DNA from: Lottia gigantea
Lineage: Eukaryota; Mollusca; Gastropoda; Lottiidae
Direction: 5' to 3'
DNA: 64,000 bases
NCBI RefSeq assembly: GCF_000327385.1
Contig: NW_008707077.1
Location: 1 to 64,000 of the forward strand
Shown in pieces: positions 32,114 to 43,169 of the stretch (position 1 is its first letter; each line of letters opens with the position of its first letter). A program made the position numbers and the translations under genes. The notes under the pieces were generated by a model. That model was not told where the DNA came from, did not search any database, and saw only the letters and a program-made list of their open reading frames with translations.

Positions 32114-34276
32114 ATGATGAAAAGACAACAAGACCGCGAAAGTCCACCACGGACGAAGAGATCTCGGTCTGTGTATCAGGATGAGGTAATGCGAGATCGG
32201 CTGAGCCCTGATTTTGATCGGCGTGACGGTCGCAGTGGTAGTAAATTTGGTGGAAGTTCAAGTAGGGAGGGGAAGCCATATCGGGATTATGACCATGACC
32301 TCGATCTCCCTCCACCCAGGAAACAGTACAGAGATGATCGTAGTTTTGATGGTGGCTACAGTCCTCCAAGTGCCATGCCCCCTGTCAGATCTGACCCCAA
32401 ACCGGCACCTGAATATAGGTCACTATGCGTCAGTTGTATCCCAAGTAAAATCCCAGATCCAGTGCTAAAAGAGGCATTGATCAGAGAATTTACTAAATTT
32501 GGAGAAATGAATGTGAAAGTTACTATTTCTGGTGATCAGCGTGTTGCATATGTGAATTTTCGTTACCCTGAAGATGCAAGAAATGCAAGACATGCTAAGG
32601 GAAAATTGATCATATTTGAAAGACAAGTGCGAGTGGAACCTGTCATTAAATATTACCGGCGACGGAGTACTAGTCCTGAATTTCAGCGAGATTTTTATAA
32701 ACCAGGTGGTAGGGGAAGTCCGCCACCTCATTTTAGACAAGGCCCTCCTAGAGGACCCCCTATGCGTGAATATCAACCTAGAGAACAAGTAGTCCCTAAG
32801 CATTTATCCCCAGGTGAAGTGCCCAGACGGGCTCCCAATGAAAAGTTTCCTCATCATTTAGACCATGTAGATCCCGAGTTTGACACCAAGGCTACTCGAA
32901 CATTATTTGTTGGAAATTTAGATGTCAACATCTCGGATCCTGATTTGAAACATATATTCGAAAAGTTTGGTGTTGTTGAAGATATTGATATTAAAAGACC
33001 ACAAAGAGGACAGGGCAATGCTTATGCTTTTATTAAGTTTATGATTTTAGATGCCGCACATAAAGCTAAGGTTGAAATGTCAGGCAAATATATTGGTAGA
33101 TTTCAGTGCAAGATTGGTTATGGTAAAGTGACTCCTACAACATGCTTGTGGGTTGGTGGACTTGGTACTCATATCAACTATGACACTTTGGAACGTGAGT
33201 TTGATAGATTTGGTGTGATCAATAAAATTGAATGGCCTAGTGGCAAATCCTATGCCTATGTTTTATATGACAGTATTGATGCAGCCTCAGCTGCTTGCCA
33301 AGAAATGAGGGGTGCCCAGTTGGCTGGTCAGACAAAGCGACTTAGGGTGGACTTTGCTGATGTGACCCATATTGGATTACCACCTGTTCCACAACCAGAA
33401 ACGTTTCCACCTCATGATGGTGGATTCAGACCTGAAAAGGTGCCATGGAAAGGTCCTGATGATCGTCGACCAGATTGGAGTGCAGGACCAGATGCCAACC
33501 ATCCAAGACCAATAGAACATGGGCGTAAGCCAGAATGGGACAGATATAGTGAAGACCGGAATAGACGCCCACGCTCTCCAGATTTTGGTAATGGAACTGG
33601 ACGTAGAACTCCAGAAAGACGTGAATTCCATGTTGAGCGTGAGGATGGTAGAAGATCAGGTGAATTTGATCGTCCAATTGGAAGAGATCACATGTCTGAT
33701 TCTGGAATTACCAAGGATATGGGTAGAAATTATGACACTCTTGATGATGTTATTCACAACCTTCCAGTTGCATGGAATGGTGCACTAATATTGAAAAGTA
33801 GTGCCTTTGCTGCCAGAATGCATGTTCTGGGTGGTGATGTAACAGTTGTTGACAATTTGATGCGAGATCCCACTACCACAGAATCTCCTGTCCTTAAAAT
33901 AACTCAAAGATTGCGATTAGATCAACCTAAACTTGATGACGTGTCAAGACGCATTGCCCAATCTGGACCTCATGGTCATTGTATATTATTGGCTCTGCCT
34001 AGTACTTTACAAAACTATGATGATTCAAATGGATCAATTCAACAAAGACCTTTGCGTAATTTGATGCAGTATCTGAAACAGAAAGTGGCTGCAGGAGTTA
34101 TCTCCCTTCCCCCTAATCCTTCACAAGACAAAAATAATGTGGGTGTCCTTCATGCATTTCCACCCTGTCAGTTTGGCTACAACTTTCTGTTAAAACGTTC
34201 ACCTAATCTGCCACCAGATTATGAAATGTTTAAAGATGACTATTTAGTTGTTGTTGTTGTTTTAGGTGCATCTTAA
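32114..34276 (+). CDS. RBM15: RBM15/spenito-type SPEN-family protein
   Basis: 720 aa in one uninterrupted exon. The family recruits the m6A methyltransferase complex to RNA through its three RRMs and binds partners through the SPOC domain in the nucleus. Seen here: a basic, Ser/Arg/Asp-rich N-terminus (1-100); RRM1 about 101-178 (LCVSCIPSK); RRM2 about 261-339 (RTLFVGNLD); RRM3 about 343-417 (CLWVGGLGTH); an Arg/Pro-rich linker (about 420-540); and SPOC about 545-717 (PVAWNGALILKSSAFAARMH). It is shorter than vertebrate RBM15 (about 950-980 aa) and close to invertebrate spenito in layout. The start MMKRQQDRESPPRTKRS has two adjacent ATGs about 60-100 bp after the promoter motifs. The C-terminus ends DDYLVVVVVLGAS. 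A consensus splice donor, TTTTAG followed by gtgcat, overlaps the last codons, so an alternative C-terminus is possible, as known for vertebrate RBM15. Confidence 0.96.
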   Translation: MMKRQQDRESPPRTKRSRSVYQDEVMRDRLSPDFDRRDGRSGSKFGGSSSREGKPYRDYDHDLDLPPPRKQYRDDRSFDGGYSPPSAMPPVRSDPKPAPEYRSLCVSCIPSKIPDPVLKEALIREFTKFGEMNVKVTISGDQRVAYVNFRYPEDARNARHAKGKLIIFERQVRVEPVIKYYRRRSTSPEFQRDFYKPGGRGSPPPHFRQGPPRGPPMREYQPREQVVPKHLSPGEVPRRAPNEKFPHHLDHVDPEFDTKATRTLFVGNLDVNISDPDLKHIFEKFGVVEDIDIKRPQRGQGNAYAFIKFMILDAAHKAKVEMSGKYIGRFQCKIGYGKVTPTTCLWVGGLGTHINYDTLEREFDRFGVINKIEWPSGKSYAYVLYDSIDAASAACQEMRGAQLAGQTKRLRVDFADVTHIGLPPVPQPETFPPHDGGFRPEKVPWKGPDDRRPDWSAGPDANHPRPIEHGRKPEWDRYSEDRNRRPRSPDFGNGTGRRTPERREFHVEREDGRRSGEFDRPIGRDHMSDSGITKDMGRNYDTLDDVIHNLPVAWNGALILKSSAFAARMHVLGGDVTVVDNLMRDPTTTESPVLKITQRLRLDQPKLDDVSRRIAQSGPHGHCILLALPSTLQNYDDSNGSIQQRPLRNLMQYLKQKVAAGVISLPPNPSQDKNNVGVLHAFPPCQFGYNFLLKRSPNLPPDYEMFKDDYLVVVVVLGAS

Positions 34277-36470
34277 AACATCAAGCTGGGATTTTGTCAT
34301 TTTCACAGGGTTTTCATCAAATGTACTTTCATTTTATCAGTTTTTATACACCTTTTATTTTTCTTTCTTTTTTCTGTGGACTTATTGTCACCACACATGT
34401 CAATACGAACCAAATATCTCGCAGATTTGCTAGAACCAACAGTTTTTTTTTAAATTTCTGACTAGAAGAAAACAAAAGTAAATTAAGTTTAAATAATTGA
34501 TGAGGCAGACTATTCTTTTTATATTTCTGCAGTTTTTTAAAAATCCTCAATTGAAGGTTATTGTATTGCTATAATTATTTTACAATTTGTATCAATTGTG
34601 CTGAAAATAGATTTAAAATAGATCAAATTTCTTTCATTTTGCAAATTGTCTGAACTTTTACATTGTAGTATGCATAATTTAGAACAATCGTATTAAGCTC
34701 TTGTCAATACTTTTGCTGTTAGTTGATAAACGGATATATATAATGTATCTTCTTGGTTCAAATTTGAATAGTTATTTCTTAATTTTTCATTTCAAATATT
34801 TTTACATGTATTTACATTTGTTGAAACCCCTGTCTTTTCCTAGACTTATCAAGTCCTAAAATTCATGATTTGTTTTCTAAACTCGTTTTGTATAACTTTT
34901 TCAACATTGTTCATAGTCAATACCAAATCTGTTTTGTTTTGCACCTTTTATTTGCTTTTATTATGCAGTATATATATTTTGTTGATCTATGACTTGCCAT
35001 GAAATCTAGATCAGGGTTGTGATTGGCATTTTATCCAGTTGAATGATTAAAGGTCTTGTTTTATTAAAAATTGACACAAAAATCTGAATTGAGGACATTG
35101 AAAACTAAATGAAACAAGATTTTGACTGGACAAATTTAACTGAATCCACAACCATGATCTAGATATTCAAGCCACATTCTGTACACAACAAAAACCTACT
35201 AGTATATACAAGGAAAGCAAAAAAAGATATATTATACTAGGAAATTAATCAGTTATGAACGCTCTCAATTTATTTCTAAGCCCCTCCTATAATAATTTTT
35301 GCAGTCTATTTGAATATTGTTATCACTTTGATATTTACAAAGTTTGTTGTTTAATTTTTGGCAAACTAAATCCTACTAAGATTATGAATGATAAGAATAT
35401 GTGTTTTGGGGTTCCCAGTGGAGTAAACTAGAAGATTTTCTATAAAAAGAAATGTTATTTTAAATCATGTACTGTTGATTGTTGTAAAAGTGTTAAAATC
35501 TTATCACTTTCTGATTTGTCATGAGGACATAAGATATCTTACATTCTCGTTTTTATACCATGTTTGTAAAACCTTTGTTGGCTTAAGTACACATCTTCAC
35601 GGTATGTTCAGAATATTCATTTCAGCTGAGAACAAAATAGCTAATGATGATAATACCAGTACCAATAAAGATATTTACCTTGGAGATGTTGTGAAGTGAA
35701 ATAGTGACAGATATTGAACTGCGTATGTGATGATGTTAAATTTATAAACTGTGTTTGTGGTAAAAATAAGAACTAATTATAGTATGTGCTGCTTCACCAG
35801 AAGCTCTGTTTGTGTCAATAGGAACAATCATTTTCTATTGTTGGTGTTTTTTCATGGAAAAACATTTAGGAGTGAAAAATTCTAATATTTGCAGACATTT
35901 GGAATTGGTGTATAAAATGTGTTCTGAAAAGAAATGTGAAACACACACTTTATAAGTATATATTCTGTGAAAATGGTATTAAATTGGAAATTTAATTTAT
36001 TTATGTGCTTAAAAGTGATAAGGAAATCAAATTTTGGGAATATTTGGTTTTTAATCGTGTCCCTTTTATGTGAATAATTTCTATTGTGTTCTCTTACACA
36101 TTTAAGAAATCAAAGGGTTTTGCTATGCTTATATAAGAGTCGTGATTTTGCACATTTCTTTTTCAAAATTGTGTTTAGTCAGATAATTTTTAGGAAATGA
36201 TTGGAAATTTTCTACAAAATTTTCGTGCATGAAATTTCAAAAATAGCGAAATACAGTGTATAAGTGGCATTTTTGGGAAGTGTAAATGTAGTTTGTTTTA
36301 CTGCAGCTGTCTGAGAGTACAGGTAAAATTTGTAGAAAGTGCTTATGTATTTGTGTTGTGTATGTGAATTTTAAATATATACAAAGTTTCATTATATAAT
36401 GCCCTCTTCTCACTGTAATATAATGGGCTTTCTTAGATGTTTTAGACAAATAAAAAATCTAGATAGGATA
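34277..36470 (+). other. Probable 3' UTR of RBM15
   Basis: AT-rich, without a convincing frame. AATAAA at 36449-36454 (another near 35667) could end the transcript. It contains an imperfect hairpin at 35005-35163. Confidence 0.4.
35005..35163. repeat. Imperfect inverted repeat in the RBM15 3' region
   Basis: TCTAGATCAGGGTTGTG on the left pairs with the inverse of CACAACCATGATCTAGA on the right. Further inward, TCTTGTTT pairs with AAACAAGA, and TCCAGTTGAAT partly pairs with the opposite strand. The arms are about 50 bp with mismatches, so the region could fold as RNA or be a small foldback relic. Confidence 0.45.
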
Positions 36471-38390
36471 ATGTGAATGTTTCCAGTTATTTCAGTATTT
36501 TATGGCAAACTGTGATTCTCCTGACAATTGTGCTGTGTATCGATACATGTGTCAGATAGCATCATAGTTGTAATGGGTCCAAGTCCCTGTGATATTTCTC
36601 TAAATGTGATGCAAGACATTGTGTCATTATGTGCAATTTATTTGAAAATGTGATATGAAATTACATTCCCGTTTTTGGCATATCTAAAACCTCCATGAGG
36701 ACTGTATTGTCCTCTAATGAATCTGTGATATCTTATATTTGTGATGCAAATTCCATAGTTGATGACTGGTGAGTGTGGTGCATTACATGATATTTAAGAC
36801 AAATGCCATGTGCATGAATTGACCAACAGTCATGAATTTGTTCATCCTTTTATTGCTATAGGCACATCACACCAAGTGTCTTTCCTTCAGGTGCTATTTG
36901 GATTCATCCATCTTCCCAGATCAGTTATTTTTTTCATTAAACATTGTGCAATAATTTGTAAAAATCAAAGCCACCTCAATTTTAACTGTAGAGGATTTTT
37001 ATATTCTTTGGTTTTTATGTGTTAAATCTAATAGGAAAGCGGAAGAGGAATGGGGGAAAAAAACCACACGAGTCTCAAAAGGAGATCTACATTTAAATGA
37101 TTATGTGGACAGAAATTGTGATTTCATTGAATCATGGTGTTTTTATTTTGCTACACCACAAGAACAAACTTACTTACAAATCAGTGAACTCACATCTGAC
37201 CCTCTATTTGAAGATAAAGTGCTGTGGTTTTCGCTCAAAGATCTTGAATCTCATATTTATACTATTTAATTTTTACACATTTTCAAAGAGTACCCATTTA
37301 CAGTACAGTCATATTTTTTACAATATTTTATTTAATTTTATAAAATTCCAGTTAAACCTGTCTGCTTTTTTCTCTGTCTTTAAAAGGTCGTGAAATACTT
37401 CAAGTGAGACAAGAATTGAAAATACCCTTCCCCACAACATTCAATATTATTTTGTAGATACATTTTAAAAGAGCTTTGACATCATGGGATATGGAGGAGG
37501 TACACTGTCACCAGCGGAACGGGAGATAAACAAAAAGAATTAGTTGTGGTCTGGTGATTTGTTTGTGCCGTGTGCATATTTAAAGGAGACACAGTGTAAT
37601 TCTGGTACCAACACGTGTATACATGTAATGCACACCAAGGTTGCGATTACATGTGTACGCAAACTCGATAATAAACGGAACATAGCTGATTATATGTGAC
37701 AAAGTCTATAGCAGTAATGATGTCTTAACTTTGATTCCCCAGTTTGACACCTTTGTAATTGGCTCTGTCCGTAGCTGTCTGGGCGTCTGCACACGTTAAA
37801 AATCGCTCACCACTCAGCCATCCGTTGCGTTTACTTTTTGAGTTCGAGAAGACATAAGCGGACTTTTGGATTTGAAAACAGGATTTTCGATATGATTAGC
37901 TCTGATCCGTTTTCTGAGTTTGAGTTTGCATACACACGTAATGTAATCAACTCTGGTCGAGTCATTTGTACTCTTAAACGCCCATTACAATGATGCGTGA
38001 TCTAAGCCATATCATCATATGGTGACACCATATAGGCCGTATATTATTGAAATACATTCAGAACAATCATGCATGACGAGTCGTGTAGGCCCAAAAGATT
38101 ATCGCTTTGTCGTCTGGATGTATAATATCAAACCAGTTTTATCATCGGCAAAACAGAATGTTTTCATCCAATATCTCCTCGTGTGTCCACTAGCTGCCTG
38201 TCGGTGAAACACAAATCGCCGAACAAAACCGTTTGTGGGTCCTCCGCATAAGGCTAAAATCTACCGCGGGTACAAACAGCATTCGGAAACCTTCGGCAAT
38301 TTCGTTGAAGCTGAAACTATCTCGGAAACCCTCGACAGATTCTTTAAAGCTGAATCTACCAGATTACCTCGGTAAAATAAGTAATTAGTA
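36471..38390. other. Intergenic, no gene seen
   Basis: There is no convincing coding frame. A 19-codon plus-strand frame at 37484 starts MGYGGGTLSPAEREINKKN and lacks other support. The rest is AT-rich with some CG-richer text near 37.7-38.3 kb. Confidence 0.3.
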
Positions 38391-39047
38391 GAGCGATGTA
38401 ACCTATATTCTTTATATTTTTTTGTCTTAGATGTTTACTCAGATATGCTATAAAATAATTAAAATTGGTTTGTTTCGATTATCTTTATGAATCGCTCACT
38501 TTGACCCAAATTTCATGAGTAACCAACTCGACAACGGCAGCAAAATGCGTCACCTATTTTCGTGTACAATGTACGATCTATGAATAAGTCGAGAAAAACA
38601 CGTATGGATAACCAGTAGTATAATTAACTTTTCTTAGTATTTTCTTTAGTAATATTTCATTATAATTAATGAAAATTTCTTCAAAGATAAATTATTTCAA
38701 AAAATATATTGACTGACAAAATTAGATAAGTAAAACGTAGGGGTGATTGCTAAAAGTCATTGGACAGTTGGAATTCCGATTACAGCTTCAGATAATAAGG
38801 AAATTGGGGCGATAAAAAATTGTGATATTTGGTATAACTGAAATCGGCCATTTTGTTTATGTCAAAGTTTACATTAATAAATTTTACCTTCTTGAAACTA
38901 CTGGATTCATTCTACTAGCTGATATTGTAGAGAAAACCCATGTTTACTGAAACAAGCAAATGCGGAGGTCACAGATGTAAATTATTTATTATTTCCGGAG
39001 ATGCACGAAAAATAAGTTAGCCCGAAATTAGGTTACTTGACTGTATA
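38391..39047 (-). mobile_element. Non-autonomous DNA transposon, family M2, copy 2
   Basis: The inverse of this stretch begins TACAGTCAAGTAACCTAATT and follows copy 1 (23173-24003) through most of its length, including GAATGAATCCAGTAGTTT-like text and TTGTACACGAAAATAGG. It ends near ATAGGTTACATCGCTC. It is diverged and noncoding. Confidence 0.55.
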
Positions 39048-39622
39048 TTAGATATAGACAATTCTATTTGAACTTATCGTGATGTAGAAAATTTCCGGAA
39101 ATAAACTCTGCTTAAAAGTATTTGGTTCATGAGGCTCAAGACCTAAAACACATTCTAAATCTGACATAGTTATACTTTCTTCTTTCGAAACCAAAGGTAT
39201 AGTATTTAATTTTGCATTTCCGTTGTTATGCATTAAATGTACTTTATGGCTATAGGCTTAAGTGAACAATCAATCTAAATGTAACTATCAAGGGTCATAG
39301 AAAGTAGTAGTCTGATTGCAAGCCTTAATGGAACCATTTTACATATTTTATAAGCGGTTTCTAAACATTCATTTTGGTACATTTTATAAAATATAATCCC
39401 CATGATCAGCATAAATTACCGACTAAATTTAAGAATATATTGATGAGGTTGGTTAACCTTTATATGAGCTCAGTGCCAAAATCTTATGATATATCTTTTT
39501 ATGACTTAATATCGCGAAAATATCGCCACGATAATATCGCAACGGTATACCGGTATAGGAAAAATGCCATGTATCGTATAGTCCGGTTTTTTCGATAATA
39601 TCGTCATATCGTCCAGCTCTAA
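39048..39622 (+). mobile_element. Non-autonomous DNA transposon, family M1, shortened copy
   Basis: Shares AAAATTTCCGGAAATAAACT and CAACGGTATACCGGTATAGG with copy 1 at 25489-26578 and ends GATATTATCG-type text followed by the inverse of TAGAGCTGGACGATA. The left end is missing and abuts the M2 copy. The interior is deleted relative to copy 1. Confidence 0.5.
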
Positions 39623-39653
39623 GCCTATCTCGAGGTTACCTTACAAGTAATTC

Positions 39654-40095
39654 GAAACATCTGCCTCTATTAGTCTCTAATGGACATTTTGACTGAAGAT
39701 GCGTTTTTTGTAACATAATATCAAATTACCTTTACAATGATTGTAACCTAAATTAGTGTTGGGCATCACCGTAACTTTCGTTTTGTTAGTATCTTTAGTT
39801 AAGTGACTTTGTGACCTTCGAACTTTTGGCTGCGCAAACGGCCGATCTAAATCAGTTTCGTAAAAGAAAACTTTGATGGAAACGTAAACTTGACATACTG
39901 GAATATAGGAAGCAAATGATGGTATGACTAAACTACAAAAATATTCATCTTGCCATAGATATCTGGGTTTTGCAGATCGGAGGTATCGAAATAGGGTTAA
40001 AACTTGCGCAAGTAACAGGGCTTATTTTTCTGTTTCTACACCAGTTGACATTTGTCCAAATAGCTATCAGAGGCTGGAATACAGACAGTTGTTCC
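39654..40095 (+). mobile_element. Inverted-repeat element, family M3, copy A
   Basis: Starts GAAACATCTGCCTCTATTAG and ends with CTATCAGAGGCTGGAATACAG, inverted relatives of each other (compare copy C, where about 30 bp pair). The body shares GGGTTTTGCAGATC and ACACCAGTTGACAT with copy B at 41549-41826. It is noncoding and lies 0.6 kb before the first exon of dioxygenase copy 1. Confidence 0.55.
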
Positions 40096-40692
40096 TCGTG
40101 TTACAAGATGAGGAACACGGACACATCGTAAAATAAAGCCCGTCAATCCAGGGTTCATCCGTCACTCCGTAAATGAATTTAGTCCGTCATTGGTGTCATT
40201 CCAGGACCTCTTTATCCGTCACACCGTTAATTAATCCTTCATTGGCGGAAGTGCACACAATCTTATACAGAGTCATATAGTTGTCGTCCGTTGCAATCAC
40301 ATTACACGGAAAGGGACTGCATGGAACGACAACTATGAGAAAATGCATCTCGCCCTGAGTGACGGATGAAAAAGCATGAACCGACGCCAATTATTATGCA
40401 CTGACTTCAACAACGCATTGAAATCAGTAACTCAGCTAGTGCATCGATAATGCTTAAAACTTGGGCCTAAATGTACAAAATAATCAATACAAAACTTTGG
40501 TAACATTGTCGGGTTGAGCCAAACAATTGACATTGTTGCAGAAAGGAGAGGCCAGTCCTATACTTCAGTGATTTCGCCAAACCAAACAAATGCACCAGAG
40601 CGTCACTGATGTCCGTCAAGCCCATTAGACTCCATTTGACTATACATGTATGTCTTATTTGTAGCTGGAAATCAACTCACAGCATTGTAAAC

Positions 40693-42824
40693 ATGACTAA
40701 CTTCAACAGGTAAGCAGTTTAAATTTTGCTACATATTTCTGAACGTCAACAATTTTATCAAATTATCAATTCTTAACAATGATTCTAAATTCTCAAAAAA
40801 CAAAATCCGTGGTGGAAAATTTGTCAGTAAGTTTATTTATTAAAGGCCAACCCCTCGCAAACTATTTTCTATTTCTTCAGATTAAAAATATTCATATTAT
40901 ATAGTCATACCGCTTCATTGAATTATAATAGCTCGCTACAAAATATTTGTAGCAAAGGGAACGAGATAATTGATAGTAATTCACACACAATTGGTTAAAT
41001 ATTGAAAGTTGTTCGAGAAACTGTGATCCTATCTGCAGTAAGATAGGAAATTACCCTTTTCAGCGCAAGCAGAAACGGAAAGAAAATTATTGTTTCTAAA
41101 TTCAATATTCAGCCAGGGGTGAATTTTGCTGATGACGTCACCGTGATTTTCAAAGATAGATTAGGGTGGAACTTGCTATACATTATTAATTATTATGGTT
41201 GGATATAAAAGTCCAAGAGGTCAAAAATTTCAATGGTATGCCTATATTTTTAAGTGCCTACATTAAGGGGTTTAGGATATAAACCATACCTGTCGACAAG
41301 ACGTATATGCTGCAAAAGTCAGTACTCACCACGTAAACGTTGGTGTTCACTTAGTCTTATTATTGGCTTCTGTAGTACTTAAATTTCTAGGTTTTGGCAA
41401 CCGCTCAGTCGCAAAGCTACAGGGATGCAAGACGAAGGGAGTGGGGATTGTCCCCTGAATAAATTCTGACAACCGACCCATTCCATTACTGCAACTAAAC
41501 ATAATTCACCATTGCCCCCCAGACAATACTACTCTACTATTGTACATTCGTGTTGTGCATCTCCGTTTTGTTAGAATCACGTGACCCTGTGATCATTGAA
41601 CTTTTGGCTGCGCATGCAGTTTTAAATGGCCGATGGAAAGGATGGTATGACTGACCCGCAAAGATATTCATCTTTCCAAATATACCTGGGTTTTGCAGAT
41701 CCGAGGTATCTAAATAGGTTTAAAACTGTGGAGATGCGGAATGTCCCCATTTAACAGGGCTTATTAGTTCTGTCTCTACACCAGTTGACATCTGTCCAAA
41801 TAGCTATCAGAGGCTGGAATATAGGCTTCTCCTCTAAGCTCTCTATCAATATTCAAATGATATATTCTTCTATTTAAGGGATGAAATGTGGAATGAATTA
41901 GAAGAACGGGGATATTGTGTAGTACCGAATGTCCTCAGCATTGAACAATGTGACCAGTATATTACAGAGTTAAAAGATTGGGCAGCCAACCAAAACGGTT
42001 TAGATTTTACCCACAAATCTTCCTTAATGAGTCTGCCAAGAGTTGGTCATCTTGAAACAATATGGAAAATTCGTCTGCAAGCAAAACAAGTTTTTGCAGC
42101 TCTTTGGGGAACGGATAAACTGGTTTCCAGTGTTGATAAAATTTCAATGGTGCCTCCACCAGAAGAGGGTACTGGAGATTTTGATTCAGGGTATATTTGG
42201 CTACATGTGGATCGAGATGGTCGTAGACGAGGTTTACATGCTGTTCAAAGCGGTATTTATTTGGAAGAAACGTCCCTGACTGACCAGTGTCTTCGAGTAA
42301 TGGAAGGTTCTGTTAAATTCACAGATGAATTATTTTCAACCCATCCTCAAGCATGTGAAAAAAGTAAGGGAAAAGATCATTATAGACTATCAAATTCCGA
42401 AATCGAATGGTATAAATCTAAAGGGTGTGTCATTAAGAAAATTCCAGTACCAAAAGGTTCCATGATTTTATGGGATTCGAGAATCGTTCACGATAACGTT
42501 AAAGCAACTTTTGGTCGTCCGAATTCAGATCGTTGGCGGTTTGTTGTATTCGCTTGTATGATGCCGGCTCAGTGGTTGAGTGAGGAAGATTTACAGATTA
42601 AAAAGTATGCATATGAAAATATGTTGCTCACTTATATGCCATGTCTGAGTGCAGGAATCCATAAAAAAGATCCTAGTTTGCCAGAGGATTTGTACGCCAT
42701 CGAGGAACTTCCAGAAATAGCCAAATCAAAAGATGCCAGGCAGCTTGTTGGGATAGAAAAATATGACTTCAACGACGGAAAGCCAAATGGACCAAAAGAA
42801 TTACCAAAATGGATACCAGAGTAG
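40693..42824 (+). CDS. Phytanoyl-CoA dioxygenase-like protein, copy 1
   Basis: Fe(II)/2-oxoglutarate-dependent oxygenase of the PhyH family; the substrate is unknown. Exon 1 is 40693-40709 (MTNFN plus a split Arg codon) and exon 2 is 41879-42824, giving 320 aa. The donor is AACAG followed by gtaagc, and the acceptor is TATTTAAG. I chose this start because copy 3 has the same miniature exon (MSNFN) in the same phase, although exon 2 also holds an internal ATG (41886). The metal triad is visible: HVD (about 115-117) and the distal His in IVHDN (about 210), with candidate 2-oxoglutarate arginines in the following GRPNSDRWRF. The C-terminus PKWIPE is not a type 1 peroxisomal signal, so it need not act like human PHYH. 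The 1.17-kb intron carries an M3 repeat. A poly(A) signal lies at 43161. Confidence 0.85.
41549..41826 (+). mobile_element. Family M3, copy B, inside the intron of dioxygenase copy 1
   Basis: Matches the right-hand two thirds of copy A (TTTTGGCTGCGCATGCAG, GGGTTTTGCAGATCCGAGG, CTATCAGAGGCTGGAATA) and lacks the left terminal repeat. It ends about 50 bp before the exon 2 acceptor and explains why this intron is longer than that of copy 3. Confidence 0.55.
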
Positions 42825-43002
42825 TAGCCTATAGGCTAAGTGTTAGGCCCGTCATATGTAGGCCTATTAAACAAAAGTTAAGTTGCTAAACGAAATATTA
42901 TATTGATTTTGATTTGTAGGTAGTTCTCAACCTCAGTTTAATTAATAGTAGTTCCTATTTAATACCTTTTATTTTTATATAGCTTTTATTTTTAAGTTTA
43001 AA

Positions 43003-43135
43003 CCAGTAAAATATATTGTAATTTAAACAATGTAAACTACATTGTAGTATAAACAGGTGAACTATCTTGTAGTTTTAAAACACTGAACTATATTGTAGAT
43101 AAATTCAGTGAACTGTATTGTGAACTGTAGTTTAA
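43003..43135 (+). repeat. Degenerate tandem repeat after dioxygenase copy 1
   Basis: Several units resembling GTGAACTATATTGTAG, spaced about 25-35 bp, follow the coding region of copy 1. They are not present downstream of copies 2 and 3. Confidence 0.45.
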
Positions 43136-43169
43136 AGGTTTTGAATGGTGAAGTGAACTTAATAAAATA

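Noticed and set aside
32465-33677. Minus-strand and alternate-frame open stretches across RBM15
   Set aside because: They are shadows of the 720-codon RBM15 frame.
37484-37543. 19-codon frame MGYGGGTLSPAEREINKKN downstream of RBM15
   Set aside because: Too short, with no matching splice context or recognised family; probably chance.
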